Positions 8,460-16,844 of a stretch of DNA of 64,000 nucleotides are shown piece after piece. The stretch's first letter is position 1, and each line of letters opens with the position of its first letter. Below the pieces are notes generated by a model. The model was given only the letters and a program-made list of their open reading frames with translations. It had not been told where the DNA came from and made no database searches. A program made the position numbers and the translations under genes. Source of the DNA: Parvibaculum sp039680535 (lineage in GTDB: Bacteria; Pseudomonadota; Alphaproteobacteria; Parvibaculales; Parvibaculaceae); contig NZ_JBDKSS010000018.1 of the NCBI RefSeq assembly GCF_039680535.1, forward strand, positions 1-64,000, given 5' to 3'.

Positions 8460-9248
8460 CTACCAGTCGCCCAAAATCATCTGGACGGCAGCAAGCGCCG
8501 CGATGGCGGCCGTATCGGCCCGCAGGATGCGGGGCCCGAGCGAGATCGCCACCGTGTCCTTGCGGGTATGAAGCCGGGCGCGTTCTTCCGCGTCGAAGCC
8601 GCCTTCGGGGCCGATGAGCAAAGCATAAGGTTGCCCCCTGCCGCCTTCCGCCGCGAGGCGCTCCAACGCCACTTTCGAGCCGCCGGGCTCGGCGGCCTCA
8701 TCGCAGAAGAGAATGCGCCTTGGCCCTTCGCGTTCGCTCCAGCGGTCGAGCAGCGTGTCGAGCTTCTCCGCCTCGCGCACCTCGGGCAGCGCCACTAGCC
8801 CGCATTGCTCGGCCGCCTCGACGACATTGGCCTGCAGGCGCTGATCCTTGACGCGCGAAACGATGGTGCGCCGCGTGATGACCGGCTGGATCATTGCGGC
8901 GCCCATTTCGGTCGCCTTCTGGGCGATGAAGTCGAGCCGCGCGCGCTTCACCGGCGCGAAGAGAAGCCATATGTCGGGCAGCGGCTGATGCGCCCGCGTC
9001 CGCTCGATCACGCGCAGGATCGCCGCCTTCTTCGAGGCTTCTTCAATCTCGGCGGCCCATTCGCCGTCATGCCCGTTGAAGATGAGAACACGCTCGCCCT
9101 GCCCCATGCGCAGCACATTGATGAGGTAATGTGACTGGTCCTTGTCGAGCTGGACGTCGCCGCCCGCCGCCATCGGCGCATCGACATAAAGCCGCGTCTT
9201 GCCGGTGCCGCAATGCGCGGGGCTGTCGTCGTCTTCGTCGTCGCGCAT
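8460..9248 (-). CDS. rsmE: 16S rRNA m3U1498 methyltransferase RsmE
   Basis: This SPOUT-family enzyme methylates U1498 of 16S rRNA. The 262-aa product shows the N-terminal PUA-like part (RLYVDAPMAAGGDVQL) and the C-terminal knot: KRARLDFIAQKATEMGAA, LLIGPEGGFDAEE and LGPRILRADTAAIAALAAVQ. I start at ATG 9248, because the longer upstream frame runs through a dispersed palindrome and the divergent Nudix gene. It is co-directional with gshA. Confidence 0.95.
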   Translation of the reverse strand: MRDDEDDDSPAHCGTGKTRLYVDAPMAAGGDVQLDKDQSHYLINVLRMGQGERVLIFNGHDGEWAAEIEEASKKAAILRVIERTRAHQPLPDIWLLFAPVKRARLDFIAQKATEMGAAMIQPVITRRTIVSRVKDQRLQANVVEAAEQCGLVALPEVREAEKLDTLLDRWSEREGPRRILFCDEAAEPGGSKVALERLAAEGGRGQPYALLIGPEGGFDAEERARLHTRKDTVAISLGPRILRADTAAIAALAAVQMILGDW

Positions 9249-9266
9249 CGCGCTGTCACCCTCTCC

Positions 9267-9295
9267 GTCATGGCCCGGCTTGACCGGGGCATGAC
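9267..9295. repeat. Dispersed palindromic element
   Basis: A near-perfect palindrome with GTCATGGCCCGG / CCGGGGCATGAC arms lies between the divergent rsmE and Nudix genes. It matches the element at 6803-6835 closely, so it is a third member of the repeat family in this window. Confidence 0.7.
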
Positions 9296-9347
9296 GATTA
9301 GAACTATGGTAATCACAAGACAATCGGAAACGAAAACCGTCGGCCCC

Positions 9348-9695
9348 ATGCAAACTCGCCCAACCGTTCGCATTCTCTTCCTCGACGCCGGGGGCCGATT
9401 GCTGCTCATGCGCGCGCACGACCCGGATGTCGGGGACCACGAGGGCCGCGTCTCGGACACATCCTACTGGTTCACCATCGGCGGCGGCATCGAGCCCGGC
9501 GAAGACCCGGCCACGGCGGCTCTGCGCGAAATCGGCGAGGAGACCGGGCACACAAAGGTCCGCCTCGGACCGCCGGTCTGGTATCGCGAATGCGTCCTCA
9601 CCGTCAAAGGCGAGAAGCGGCTATTCGAGGAAACCTATTTCCTCGCCTGGACCGAAGAAGTTGACGCCGCTCTTTGCGCTACCGCGCCGAGGTGA
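9348..9695 (+). CDS. Nudix hydrolase, C-terminally truncated (5' half of a split gene)
   Basis: The frame gives 115 aa. It has a full Nudix box, GGIEPGEDPATAALREIGEE (about residues 45-64), so the catalytic motif for cleaving nucleoside-diphosphate-X substrates is intact. However, the protein ends abruptly at WTEEVDAALCATAPR, before the usual C-terminal WW-x-L-x-EL helix. The missing end appears to be encoded at 11258-11434, where WTELERAVIKDMKWWDMDEL is read. Joining residue A108 to L(11258) gives 166 aa, a normal length. I infer that an insertion separated the halves. Alternative upstream starts at 9291 and 9306 exist. Confidence 0.75.
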   Translation: MQTRPTVRILFLDAGGRLLLMRAHDPDVGDHEGRVSDTSYWFTIGGGIEPGEDPATAALREIGEETGHTKVRLGPPVWYRECVLTVKGEKRLFEETYFLAWTEEVDAALCATAPR

Positions 9696-11257
9696 TCAGG
9701 GAGCATTGACATAATGTCAGTAAACGGAGTTTTAAAAGATAATCAAAGGTCTTTTCTATATAAATCTGATTGTATAAGGAATATCTTTACATAGTTTTTG
9801 ACGTGGAGTTCGTTGAGGCTTTGCACCTTGGCGGTGCATTTGCCGAATCCGGCACAATATCGCATTTTTTGCACATTCGGATTCCGATTGTGCCCAACTT
9901 ACTTCCGAAGGATTCTCGAAACCAGAGGGGGGCTTTGTGGCGTCTGAGAATACGGTGGTCGTCCGAAAGAGAATCTGGATCGCCGCGGGCTTGGTCACGG
10001 CATCACTATTCACGCTTTTTATAGGCCATCTCTGGTTGAAAGAAACGGACACCATGTGGAGCATGGTGGATGGCAAGTCCGCGCCTGGAATGCTGAAAAT
10101 CGAGCTGATCAAAACGCTCAGGTTTGGACAATATACGACCGCTGTCGCCTGGAGTTCAGATGGCCGCTATCTCGCAACCTCAGACTATTACGACAAAGTC
10201 GTCAGAATCTGGGATGTAAAATCCTGGCGCCAGCTTCATGTCATCACCAAGAAGACAATGGGCGCCGGTCGAATGCTGTTTATGCCGGACAGCAAGACTC
10301 TCATCGTCTCTTCCACGCAACTTGGCGACGACCGCTCCGCGGTGACGCTCGTCGATGTGCCAAGTGGCGAAATCATTCGACAGGTTGACGGGCCAAACGA
10401 GATTTCGGGCCCAGACGGTTGGGCGATGGCAAATCAGCCTCGCAATTTCGATCTAAGTCATGACGGAAAATATTTGTTTGTGAACCATCGGGCAAAACAA
10501 GCCCGAAAGGCGGGTGTCTATGTCTACGACGCCAAGAAGTGGAACATAGTTTCCTTTATACGACCCAAATGGGGGGTGATGGCTTTGGCGGCGGGTCCGC
10601 TGGATGATCAGCTTGTGACATCCGATGTCTACGGTGGACTGCAGATCTGGAGCGTTTCTCAAGCGCAGATGGTCGAGGAGTTTCCTATCACGAGCTCGTG
10701 GATCAAATCGATCGCGGTTGAAGAAGGTGGGAATCGAGTAATCGCAGGCCAGGCCGGGGTGGGAAGGCGGCGAGACCAGGTGTCAGGCAAAATTGTGCCC
10801 TATGGAGACATGGATACTCTTCGGCTCTGGAATCTGAAGACCAAGGAAAAAATAGCCTCGGCGACTCTATCGCCTCAAATCGGGACCGTTCGCCTTTGGC
10901 GGGAGGGTGGCATCGTTGTGGCCTCCGGCGGTGACAGACGGCTGGTTGTCTATAGCCTGTCGGATTTGCGAGAAATTGCGGTGCTGCGCAAATTCTCTCA
11001 AGAATGCGCGGATATCGCCTTTTTGCACGACGGCGGCCTGCTTGCTGTAGCGGGAGATGACGAAGTCTTGATCTATTCAATCAAGTTTGGAGGAAATCCG
11101 AATGGCGACTGAGCTTGAGGTATGGACGTTCGCCAATTTGGCATCGGTCGGAAGCGAAAATTTTCCGACCATGCTTATACCCTTGACGCGAGCGGGCTCC
11201 CTACTCCCACGGGATGGACTTATCTGGCTGATTAGTCGGCAACCGAAACAAAGCGCC
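9672..11257. other. Low-G+C insert of about 1.6 kb splitting the Nudix gene
   Basis: Between the two Nudix halves the base composition falls (the line at 10441 has 23 G+C in 60, against roughly 65 percent in flanking genes). Codons before 9672 and after 11257 would rejoin in frame. The insert holds a 240-bp A+T-rich leader with no gene (9696-9936), a beta-propeller gene, and the 5' part of the frame at 11102. I see no transposase, terminal inverted repeat or clear target duplication. Junctions are approximate to about 20 bp. Confidence 0.6.
9937..11112 (+). CDS. Membrane-anchored WD40-like beta-propeller protein
   Basis: This 391-aa protein starts at GTG 9937 with GAGGGG eight nt upstream. 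Residues 13-35 (IWIAAGLVTASLFTLF) form one membrane helix. The rest consists of WD40-like blades, such as AVAWSSDGRYLATSD followed by VVRIWDVKSW, LQIWSVSQAQ, LRLWNLKTKE and ALIYS-type strand ends. Such propellers are usually protein-interaction scaffolds; the binding partner is unknown. It lies in a low-G+C insert and overlaps the next frame by 11 bp. Confidence 0.75.
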   Translation: MASENTVVVRKRIWIAAGLVTASLFTLFIGHLWLKETDTMWSMVDGKSAPGMLKIELIKTLRFGQYTTAVAWSSDGRYLATSDYYDKVVRIWDVKSWRQLHVITKKTMGAGRMLFMPDSKTLIVSSTQLGDDRSAVTLVDVPSGEIIRQVDGPNEISGPDGWAMANQPRNFDLSHDGKYLFVNHRAKQARKAGVYVYDAKKWNIVSFIRPKWGVMALAAGPLDDQLVTSDVYGGLQIWSVSQAQMVEEFPITSSWIKSIAVEEGGNRVIAGQAGVGRRRDQVSGKIVPYGDMDTLRLWNLKTKEKIASATLSPQIGTVRLWREGGIVVASGGDRRLVVYSLSDLREIAVLRKFSQECADIAFLHDGGLLAVAGDDEVLIYSIKFGGNPNGD

Positions 11258-11434
11258 TTGAGCAGCGAGAACTGGACCGAGCTCGAACGCGCCGTGATAA
11301 AAGACATGAAATGGTGGGATATGGATGAGTTGATGGCGAGCGACGATATTTTCTATCCGCTCTGCCTCAAGGAATATCTGCCGCCCCTTCTCAATGGCGA
11401 GTATCCTGCCGGCACCATCACCATCGGGCTTTGA
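11102..11434 (+). CDS. Chimeric frame: insert-derived 5' end joined to the Nudix 3' half
   Basis: The frame reads 110 aa from ATG 11102, with GGAGG about 8 nt upstream. Residues 1-52 are unrecognised and come from the A+T-richer insert. From about residue 53 (LSSENWTELERAVIKDMKWW, then DMDEL and YLPPLLNGEYPAGTITIGL) the sequence looks like the C-terminal part of Nudix hydrolases and is probably the tail missing from the gene at 9348. Without a Nudix box it should be catalytically inactive. Whether it is translated is unknown. Confidence 0.6.
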   Translation: MATELEVWTFANLASVGSENFPTMLIPLTRAGSLLPRDGLIWLISRQPKQSALSSENWTELERAVIKDMKWWDMDELMASDDIFYPLCLKEYLPPLLNGEYPAGTITIGL

Positions 11435-11438
11435 GTTC

Positions 11439-12362
11439 ATGTCCACTTCCGCCAGCGAAACCCGCGTCGCCGACGCACCGGCTGAAAACTGGGTCGACCG
11501 CTGGGCGCCAGCGCCGCTCCGCCCCTATGCGCGCCTCGCGCGGCTCGACAGGCCCATCGGCACCTGGCTCTTGCTGCTTCCCTGCTGGTGGTCGATTGCG
11601 CTTGCCGCCGGTGGCTTGCCCGATTTCCGCCTGCTCGTTCTTTTCGCCGCCGGCGCCATCGTCATGCGCGGCGCGGGCTGCACCTTCAACGACATTGTGG
11701 ACCGCGATTTCGATGGTCGCGTCGAGCGCACACGCTCGCGCCCGATCCCCAGCGGCGCGGTGAGCGTGAAACAGGCCTGGGCGTTCCTCGTCCTTCAATG
11801 CCTGATCGGCCTCGCCGTGCTGCTGGCGCTTTCGCCGCTCGCGATCCTGCTCGGCATTTCATCGCTGGCCATCGTCGCCGCCTATCCTTTCATGAAGCGC
11901 ATCACCTATTGGCCGCAATTCGTGCTCGGCCTCGCCTTCAACTGGGGCGCGCTGATGGGCTATGCGGCGGCGACAGATCACCTCGCGCTTGCGCCGGTGC
12001 TGCTCTATCTTGGCTCCATCGCCTGGACCATCGGCTATGACACGATTTATGCGCATCAGGACAAGGATGACGACGCGCTGATCGGCGTCAAATCGACGGC
12101 GCTGCGCTTCGGCGCGGCGACACATCGCTGGATGTGGATGTTCTATGGCGCGATGTCGATCACGCTTGTCGCGGTCGGCATTTCGGGCGCGCTTGGGCCG
12201 ATCTACTTCGCGGGCATTGCGCTCGCCGTCGCGCATCTCGTCTGGCAGATCCGTTCGCTCGACATCGACGACTCGGGCCGCTGCCTGAAGCTCTTCCGTT
12301 CCAACCGCGATTTCGGATTGATCGTCTTCGCAGCCATTGCGGTCGACCGCATTTTCATCTAG
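11439..12362 (+). CDS. ubiA: 4-hydroxybenzoate polyprenyltransferase
   Basis: This 307-aa integral membrane enzyme attaches the polyprenyl tail to 4-hydroxybenzoate in ubiquinone synthesis. Visible motifs are the first Asp-rich site GCTFNDIVDRDFDGRVERTR with RPIPSGAVS after it, and the second site DTIYAHQDKDDDALIGVKST. Several hydrophobic helices separate them, and length is normal. I start at ATG 11439 (MSTSASETR), 2 nt after the upstream stop. The stop codon shares CTAG with the convergent MFS gene. Confidence 0.95.
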   Translation: MSTSASETRVADAPAENWVDRWAPAPLRPYARLARLDRPIGTWLLLLPCWWSIALAAGGLPDFRLLVLFAAGAIVMRGAGCTFNDIVDRDFDGRVERTRSRPIPSGAVSVKQAWAFLVLQCLIGLAVLLALSPLAILLGISSLAIVAAYPFMKRITYWPQFVLGLAFNWGALMGYAAATDHLALAPVLLYLGSIAWTIGYDTIYAHQDKDDDALIGVKSTALRFGAATHRWMWMFYGAMSITLVAVGISGALGPIYFAGIALAVAHLVWQIRSLDIDDSGRCLKLFRSNRDFGLIVFAAIAVDRIFI

Positions 12363-13609
12363 CCCGGCTTCACATCCGTCAGCCTGTCGATCCTGCGCAA
12401 GGCCGGGAAGAGCCACATCCAGAGCGCGACGACGCCGATCGTGCCGATCCCGCCGACCACGACTGCGGGCACGGCGCCGATCCAGCCCGCGACCATGCCG
12501 CTTTCGAACTCTCCGAATTCGTTCGACGCGCTGATGAAGATGAGATCGACGGCGCTGACGCGGCCGAGCTTCTCGGGCGGCGTCGCAAGCGGGATAAGCG
12601 TCGAGCGCACGAAAACGCTCACCATGTCCGCGCCGCCCATGACGAAAAGCGCCGCAAGGGACAATGCAAAGCTCTCGGAAAGACCGAAGACGATGGTCGC
12701 CACACCGAACAGCGCGACACAGGCAAACATCGCAAGGCCCGTATGCCGGTGGAGCGGCCGCCAGATGAGCAGGAAATTGACGATGACCGCGCCGATGGCC
12801 GGCGCCGAGCGCATGAGGCCGAGGCCCTCCGGCCCCACATGCAGAATATCCTTCGCGTAGATCGGGAGCAGCGCCGTCGCGCCGCCGAGCAGCACCGCGA
12901 AGAGATCGAGCGAGATCGCGCCGAGCACGATGGGCTGCGTCCTGATATAGGCGACGCCCGCCATGGCGCGGGCGAAGGCCCCCATGGTCGGATCGACGGG
13001 CTGCTGCTGATGCTGCGTCCGCAGCGCGACGAAGGCGACTGCCACAGCGGCGAAGAAGAGAAGGCAGGCCGCATAGGCCGCCGTCGGTCCCCAGATGTAA
13101 ATGATGCCGCCCAGCGCAGGGCCACCGATCACCGCGACCTGAAAGGACGACGAACTGAGCGCGATGGCGCGCGGCATCTGCTCCTTGGACACGAGCAGCG
13201 GCACGAAGGAGCGCAGCGCCGGCCCGGCAAAGGCGCGTGAAATGCCGGTTAGGACCAGCACCAGATAGAAGGGCCAGACATTCGCCGTTTCCATATGGGT
13301 GAGCGCGATGAGGAGCGCGATGGCGAGCGCCTGCAGACTGTAGCTCACCGCCACGATCAGCCGGCGGTCGATCCGGTCGGCAACGTCGCCGGCCGGCAGG
13401 ATCAGCAGCACCATGGGCAGGAACTGCGCGAGCCCGACAAAGCCCAGCGCCGTCGCGCTATGGGTCAGATCATAGATCTGCCAGCCAACCGCGACCGACT
13501 GGATCTGCGCGCCCAGCGTTCCAAGAAACCGCCCCGTCAGGAAGAAACGGAAATCCCGCACCCCGAGGAGGCTTTTGAGGGAGACGTGAGGCGTGGAGGA
13601 CGTGTCCAT
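12359..13609 (-). CDS. MFS transporter, EntS-like exporter family
   Basis: This 416-aa protein has about 12 hydrophobic segments. It opens with the N-terminal pattern of the MFS_3 exporters (VRDFRFFLTGRFLGTLGAQIQSVAVGWQ) and has the loop motif GDVADRIDRR between helices 2 and 3. Members export siderophores or drugs; this one's substrate is unknown. The start ATG 13609 (MDTSSTPHVS) is preferred over a 12-residue upstream extension. It converges on ubiA with overlapping stops. Confidence 0.88.
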   Translation of the reverse strand: MDTSSTPHVSLKSLLGVRDFRFFLTGRFLGTLGAQIQSVAVGWQIYDLTHSATALGFVGLAQFLPMVLLILPAGDVADRIDRRLIVAVSYSLQALAIALLIALTHMETANVWPFYLVLVLTGISRAFAGPALRSFVPLLVSKEQMPRAIALSSSSFQVAVIGGPALGGIIYIWGPTAAYAACLLFFAAVAVAFVALRTQHQQQPVDPTMGAFARAMAGVAYIRTQPIVLGAISLDLFAVLLGGATALLPIYAKDILHVGPEGLGLMRSAPAIGAVIVNFLLIWRPLHRHTGLAMFACVALFGVATIVFGLSESFALSLAALFVMGGADMVSVFVRSTLIPLATPPEKLGRVSAVDLIFISASNEFGEFESGMVAGWIGAVPAVVVGGIGTIGVVALWMWLFPALRRIDRLTDVKPG

Positions 13610-13827
13610 GGATATCGCTCGAAGCTGGAATCCCGCAGCCATCACGCCGCCTGGCGGGTCCCCTCGACCCCGCGCTGCGCTTTATGGCTCAGGATTCGCG
13701 CCCTGTCGCGCTCCATCGCTTGGCGGAAACGCAAACCCATTGGCGCAGGATAATGAATTTGGTTTCACTTTTTCAGCTATCGAAGCCGGCAGCTCTCACC
13801 GGCCATCAGGCGCGCCGCTTATAAGAG

Positions 13828-13841
13828 TGAATTATATTTCA
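13828..13841. promoter_or_regulatory. Palindromic operator candidate, copy 1
   Basis: The site is TGAATTATATTTCA; one flanking base pair on each side (G and C) extends the symmetry to 16 bp. It shares TGAAT-N-ATA-N-TTCA with copy 2 at 13920. Probably bound by the adjacent TetR regulator. Confidence 0.55.
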
Positions 13842-13919
13842 CAACATAAAACCCAAATGACAGCCGGCGGCAGGTGCCCGCTCCCCGAAGCTCCATCACG
13901 AACGTCTTGACGACAAATC

Positions 13920-13933
13920 TGAATCATAGTTCA
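13920..13933. promoter_or_regulatory. Palindromic operator candidate, copy 2
   Basis: The site is TGAATCATAGTTCA, differing from copy 1 only at central positions and 92 bp downstream of it. It lies 30 bp before the preferred tetR start, a position that suggests autoregulation. Confidence 0.55.
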
Positions 13934-13962
13934 TTTCCTTTATTCGAATGGAGGTTCATGCT

Positions 13963-14634
13963 TTGGCCTATAGACGCACCGATTCCGTATCCGCACGACT
14001 TGCCGACACTCGGCGGCATATCCTGAATGCGGCTCGCGAGCTTGTCGCTGAAGGCGGATTCGCCGCCGCGCAGATGACGGAAGTCGCGCGCAAGGCCGGC
14101 GTCGCCACCGGAACGCTCTATCGCTATTTCCCCTCCAAGGAGGAGCTTTGCCGGCAGGTCTTCCGCGAGGTTTCGGCCCGCGAGATGAACGTGCTCGCCG
14201 GTATCGCCCAGGGTCCCGGCACGGCAGCCAAGAGACTTGAATCGGTGTTACGCACCTTTGCCACCCGCGCCGTGCGCGGCCGCAGGCTTGCCTATGCGCT
14301 GCTGGCCGAACCCGTCGATGTCGGCCTTGCCGAGGAGCGCGCCCGCTTCCGCCGCACCCATGGCGAGATCTTCGCTGGCATTCTCGAAGAAGGTATCGCG
14401 GCTGGCGAATTCGCGCCGCGCGACGTGAAGGTCACCGCCGCCTGCATCGCGGGCGCGATCCCCACGGCGCTGATCGGCCCGCTCGCGCCCGAGTCACACG
14501 AACTTGAGGAGAAAGGCGATAAGGTCGTCGACGAGATCATGGCCTTCTGCCTCGCAGGCGTCGGCCTGCTCCAGCCGCGTATCAAAGTGAAGACGCCAGA
14601 ACCCAGGATTGCCGAACCGAGGATCAGAGCATGA
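13963..14634 (+). CDS. TetR family transcriptional regulator
   Basis: The 223-aa product has an N-terminal TetR DNA-binding domain, TRRHILNAARELVAEGGF followed by MTEVARKAGVATGTLYRYF and PSKEELCRQV, and a ligand-binding C-terminal half. I prefer TTG 13963, since GGAGG sits about 8 nt before it; ATG 13948 is in frame but has no ribosome site. The stop overlaps the ATG of the desaturase gene (ATGA at 14631-14634), so the two are coupled. It probably controls the desaturase in response to an acyl ligand (inference). Confidence 0.9.
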   Translation: MAYRRTDSVSARLADTRRHILNAARELVAEGGFAAAQMTEVARKAGVATGTLYRYFPSKEELCRQVFREVSAREMNVLAGIAQGPGTAAKRLESVLRTFATRAVRGRRLAYALLAEPVDVGLAEERARFRRTHGEIFAGILEEGIAAGEFAPRDVKVTAACIAGAIPTALIGPLAPESHELEEKGDKVVDEIMAFCLAGVGLLQPRIKVKTPEPRIAEPRIRA

Positions 14635-15650
14635 TAAGTGCCAGCGAACTCCTGACCCCTGCCCAGCTTTCCATCGTCCGCGCCCGCTCCGACTGGCGCG
14701 GCCTGTGGTGTGTCGTTCATGCGTGGGCCGTCATCTTCGGCTCCATGGCGCTTTTCGTCTGGCTCCCCAATCCGGTGACCTTCCTCGTCGCGGTGGCATT
14801 GATTGGCGCCCGCCAGCTCGGCCTCGCGATCCTGATGCATGACGGGGCGCATGGCGTCCTCTGCCACAATCCGAAGCTCAATAATTTCCTCAGCCAGTGG
14901 CTCTGCGCCTATCCGATGATGGCGGAGACGGGCGCCTATCGCCGCTATCACCTGAAGCACCACGCCCATACGCAGCAGGCCGAGGACCCGGACCTCATCC
15001 TCTCCGCGCCCTTTCCGATCACGAAGTCGAGCTTTCGCCGCAAGATGATTCGCGACCTCACCGGCCAGACGGGCTACCAGCAGCGCAAGGCGCAGATCCT
15101 GAATGCGCTTGGCCGCCCCGACTGGCCGCTCGAACGCCGCCTGCAGAATTACTGGACGAAGCTCGGCCGCGCCACGATCTGCCAGTTCGTCATCTTCGCG
15201 ATCCTCGCCATCAGCGGGCATTGGTATCTCTACTTCGCGCTCTGGCTCCTGCCCTTCCTCACCTGGCAGCAGGCGATCACGCGCATCCGCAACATCGCGG
15301 AACACGCGATGGTGCCGGACAGCAATGACGACTTCCGCAACGCCCGCACCACCAAGGCGAACATCTTCGAGCGCGCCCTCGTCGCGCCCTACTGGGTGAA
15401 CTACCACGTCGAGCACCATCTCATGATGTGGGTGCCCTGCTACAACCTGCCCAAGACCCGCGCCTTCCTGATCGCCAACGGCTTCGGCCCGCGGATCGAG
15501 ACGAAGTCGAGCTATGCCGAGGTGCTGCGCATGGCGACCTCGCGGCCCGAGAACGAAGACAAGCCCGGCGATCTCGCGCACAACGCCCGCCGCCAGCGCG
15601 TCGAAGGCACGATGGGCGAAGGTTTCAAGCCTTCCGACGAAACAGCCTGA
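14631..15650 (+). CDS. Fatty acid desaturase family protein
   Basis: This 339-aa membrane di-iron protein carries the three histidine boxes of the family: HDGAH (about residue 70), HLKHHAHT (about 106-113) and HVEHHL (about 260). Hydrophobic helices lie between the boxes. Such enzymes insert double bonds or hydroxyl groups into acyl chains. The overlap with tetR and the acyl-CoA-kinase-like gene downstream suggest a role in lipid or acyl-chain metabolism. Confidence 0.92.
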   Translation: MISASELLTPAQLSIVRARSDWRGLWCVVHAWAVIFGSMALFVWLPNPVTFLVAVALIGARQLGLAILMHDGAHGVLCHNPKLNNFLSQWLCAYPMMAETGAYRRYHLKHHAHTQQAEDPDLILSAPFPITKSSFRRKMIRDLTGQTGYQQRKAQILNALGRPDWPLERRLQNYWTKLGRATICQFVIFAILAISGHWYLYFALWLLPFLTWQQAITRIRNIAEHAMVPDSNDDFRNARTTKANIFERALVAPYWVNYHVEHHLMMWVPCYNLPKTRAFLIANGFGPRIETKSSYAEVLRMATSRPENEDKPGDLAHNARRQRVEGTMGEGFKPSDETA

Positions 15651-15663
15651 GGCCCATTCCGTC

Positions 15664-15693
15664 GCGTCACCCCGGCCCTGCCCGGGGCGACGC
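15664..15693. repeat. Palindromic element / hairpin after the desaturase gene
   Basis: GCGTC-a-CCCCGG, a 6-nt loop, then CCGGGG-c-GACGC form a strong stem. It resembles alphaproteobacterial dispersed palindromes and may also act as a weak terminator for the desaturase transcript. No proper T-tract follows directly. Confidence 0.6.
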
Positions 15694-15767
15694 TTCCCCG
15701 ACATTGTTTTTCCTCGCCCCGTGCTGCTAAATCTCTCCCAACAAGAAATTCCAGGGGAGAGACGGCC

Positions 15768-16844
15768 ATGGCCGACACAGCGCAGCAGAACGCGGAAGGC
15801 GAGATCGGCGACGTGCGCGAAGCGCATCGCTTCGACGTGAAGCGGCTCGAAGCCTATTGCCGCGAAGCGGTGGACGGCTTCACCGGCGCGCTCGACGTGC
15901 GCCAGTTCTCCGGCGGCCAATCGAACCCAACATTCCTGCTGACCGAAGAGGGCCCAAAGGGCACGAAGCGCTATGTCATGCGCAAGAAGCCGCCGGGCGT
16001 GCTCCTCGCAAGCGCCCATCAGATCGACCGCGAATACCGCGTCATGAAGGCGCTCGCCGACACGGATGTGCCGGTCCCGCGCATGTATGCGCTCTGCGAG
16101 GACGACAGCATCATCGGCACGTCCTTCTACGTGATGGAATATCTCGAAGGCCGCGTCTTCCGCGAGTCGACCATGCCCGGATCGAGCGAGGCCGAGCGCA
16201 AGGCGATCTATTCGAACCTCGCCGAAAATCTCGCGCGTCTCCACAAGGTCGATTACGAGAAGGTCGGCCTCGGCGATTTCGGCAAGCCCGGCAATTACTT
16301 CGAGCGCCAGATCGGCCGCTGGATCAAGCAGTATCGCGGCGCGCAGACGACCGATATTCCGTCGATGGAAGAGCTGATCAAGTATCTGCCCGAACACATT
16401 CCCGACGAGCAATCGGTGACGATCGCCCATGGCGACTACCGCCTCGGCAACACCATGTTCCACCCCACCGAGCCGCGCATGATCGCCGTGCTCGACTGGG
16501 AGCTCTGCACCATCGGTCACCCGCTGGCGGATGTCGCCTATAACTGCATGTACGACCTGCTCGGCGTCGCCGGCGGCGTCGGCCCGATCGACAGGAAGAA
16601 GACGCCGGGCATCCCGACGGACACGGAATATGCCGCCGAATATTGCCGCCATGCTGGCCGCGACGGGATCGAGAACTGGAACTTCTACCTCGCCTTCTCG
16701 ATGTTCCGTCTCGCCTCCATCAGCCAGGGCGTCTACAAGCGCGGGCTCGACGGCAATGCGAGTTCGGAGCGCGCGATGACGCTCGGCGACGCGTGCCGCA
16801 ATCTCGCGGACAATGCTTGGGAGATTCTTCAGCGCAAGGACTAG
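15768..16844 (+). CDS. ACAD10/11-type phosphotransferase (acyl-CoA kinase-like)
   Basis: This 358-aa APH-fold kinase shows the ATP site FSGGQSNPTFLL, RKKPPGVLLASAHQIDREYRVMKAL, the catalytic loop IAHGDYRLGNTMFHP and the metal site VIAVLDWELCTIG-like (MIAVLDWELCTIGHP). It matches the N-terminal kinase domain of eukaryotic ACAD10/ACAD11 and bacterial LvaA, which phosphorylate 4-hydroxyacyl-CoAs. A second copy lies at 48859, and an ACAD11-like dehydrogenase lies 2.8 kb downstream at 19666. The exact substrate is inferred. Confidence 0.88.
   Translation: MADTAQQNAEGEIGDVREAHRFDVKRLEAYCREAVDGFTGALDVRQFSGGQSNPTFLLTEEGPKGTKRYVMRKKPPGVLLASAHQIDREYRVMKALADTDVPVPRMYALCEDDSIIGTSFYVMEYLEGRVFRESTMPGSSEAERKAIYSNLAENLARLHKVDYEKVGLGDFGKPGNYFERQIGRWIKQYRGAQTTDIPSMEELIKYLPEHIPDEQSVTIAHGDYRLGNTMFHPTEPRMIAVLDWELCTIGHPLADVAYNCMYDLLGVAGGVGPIDRKKTPGIPTDTEYAAEYCRHAGRDGIENWNFYLAFSMFRLASISQGVYKRGLDGNASSERAMTLGDACRNLADNAWEILQRKD

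Larger units (their letters stand above)
13610..13962. other. Divergent regulatory region MFS / tetR
   Basis: About 350 bp without a gene separate the MFS start (minus) from the TetR start (plus). The part nearest tetR is A+T-rich and contains two copies of a 14-bp palindrome (13828-13841 and 13920-13933). I see nothing else definite. Confidence 0.6.

Noticed and set aside
9672..11257. Insertion sequence in the Nudix gene
   Set aside because: There is no transposase and no terminal inverted repeat, so I call it an insert, not an IS.
14292..16652. Minus-strand frame of 786 codons opposite tetR, desaturase and the kinase gene
   Set aside because: Its composition follows the codon bias of the three plus-strand genes, all of which have clear motifs.
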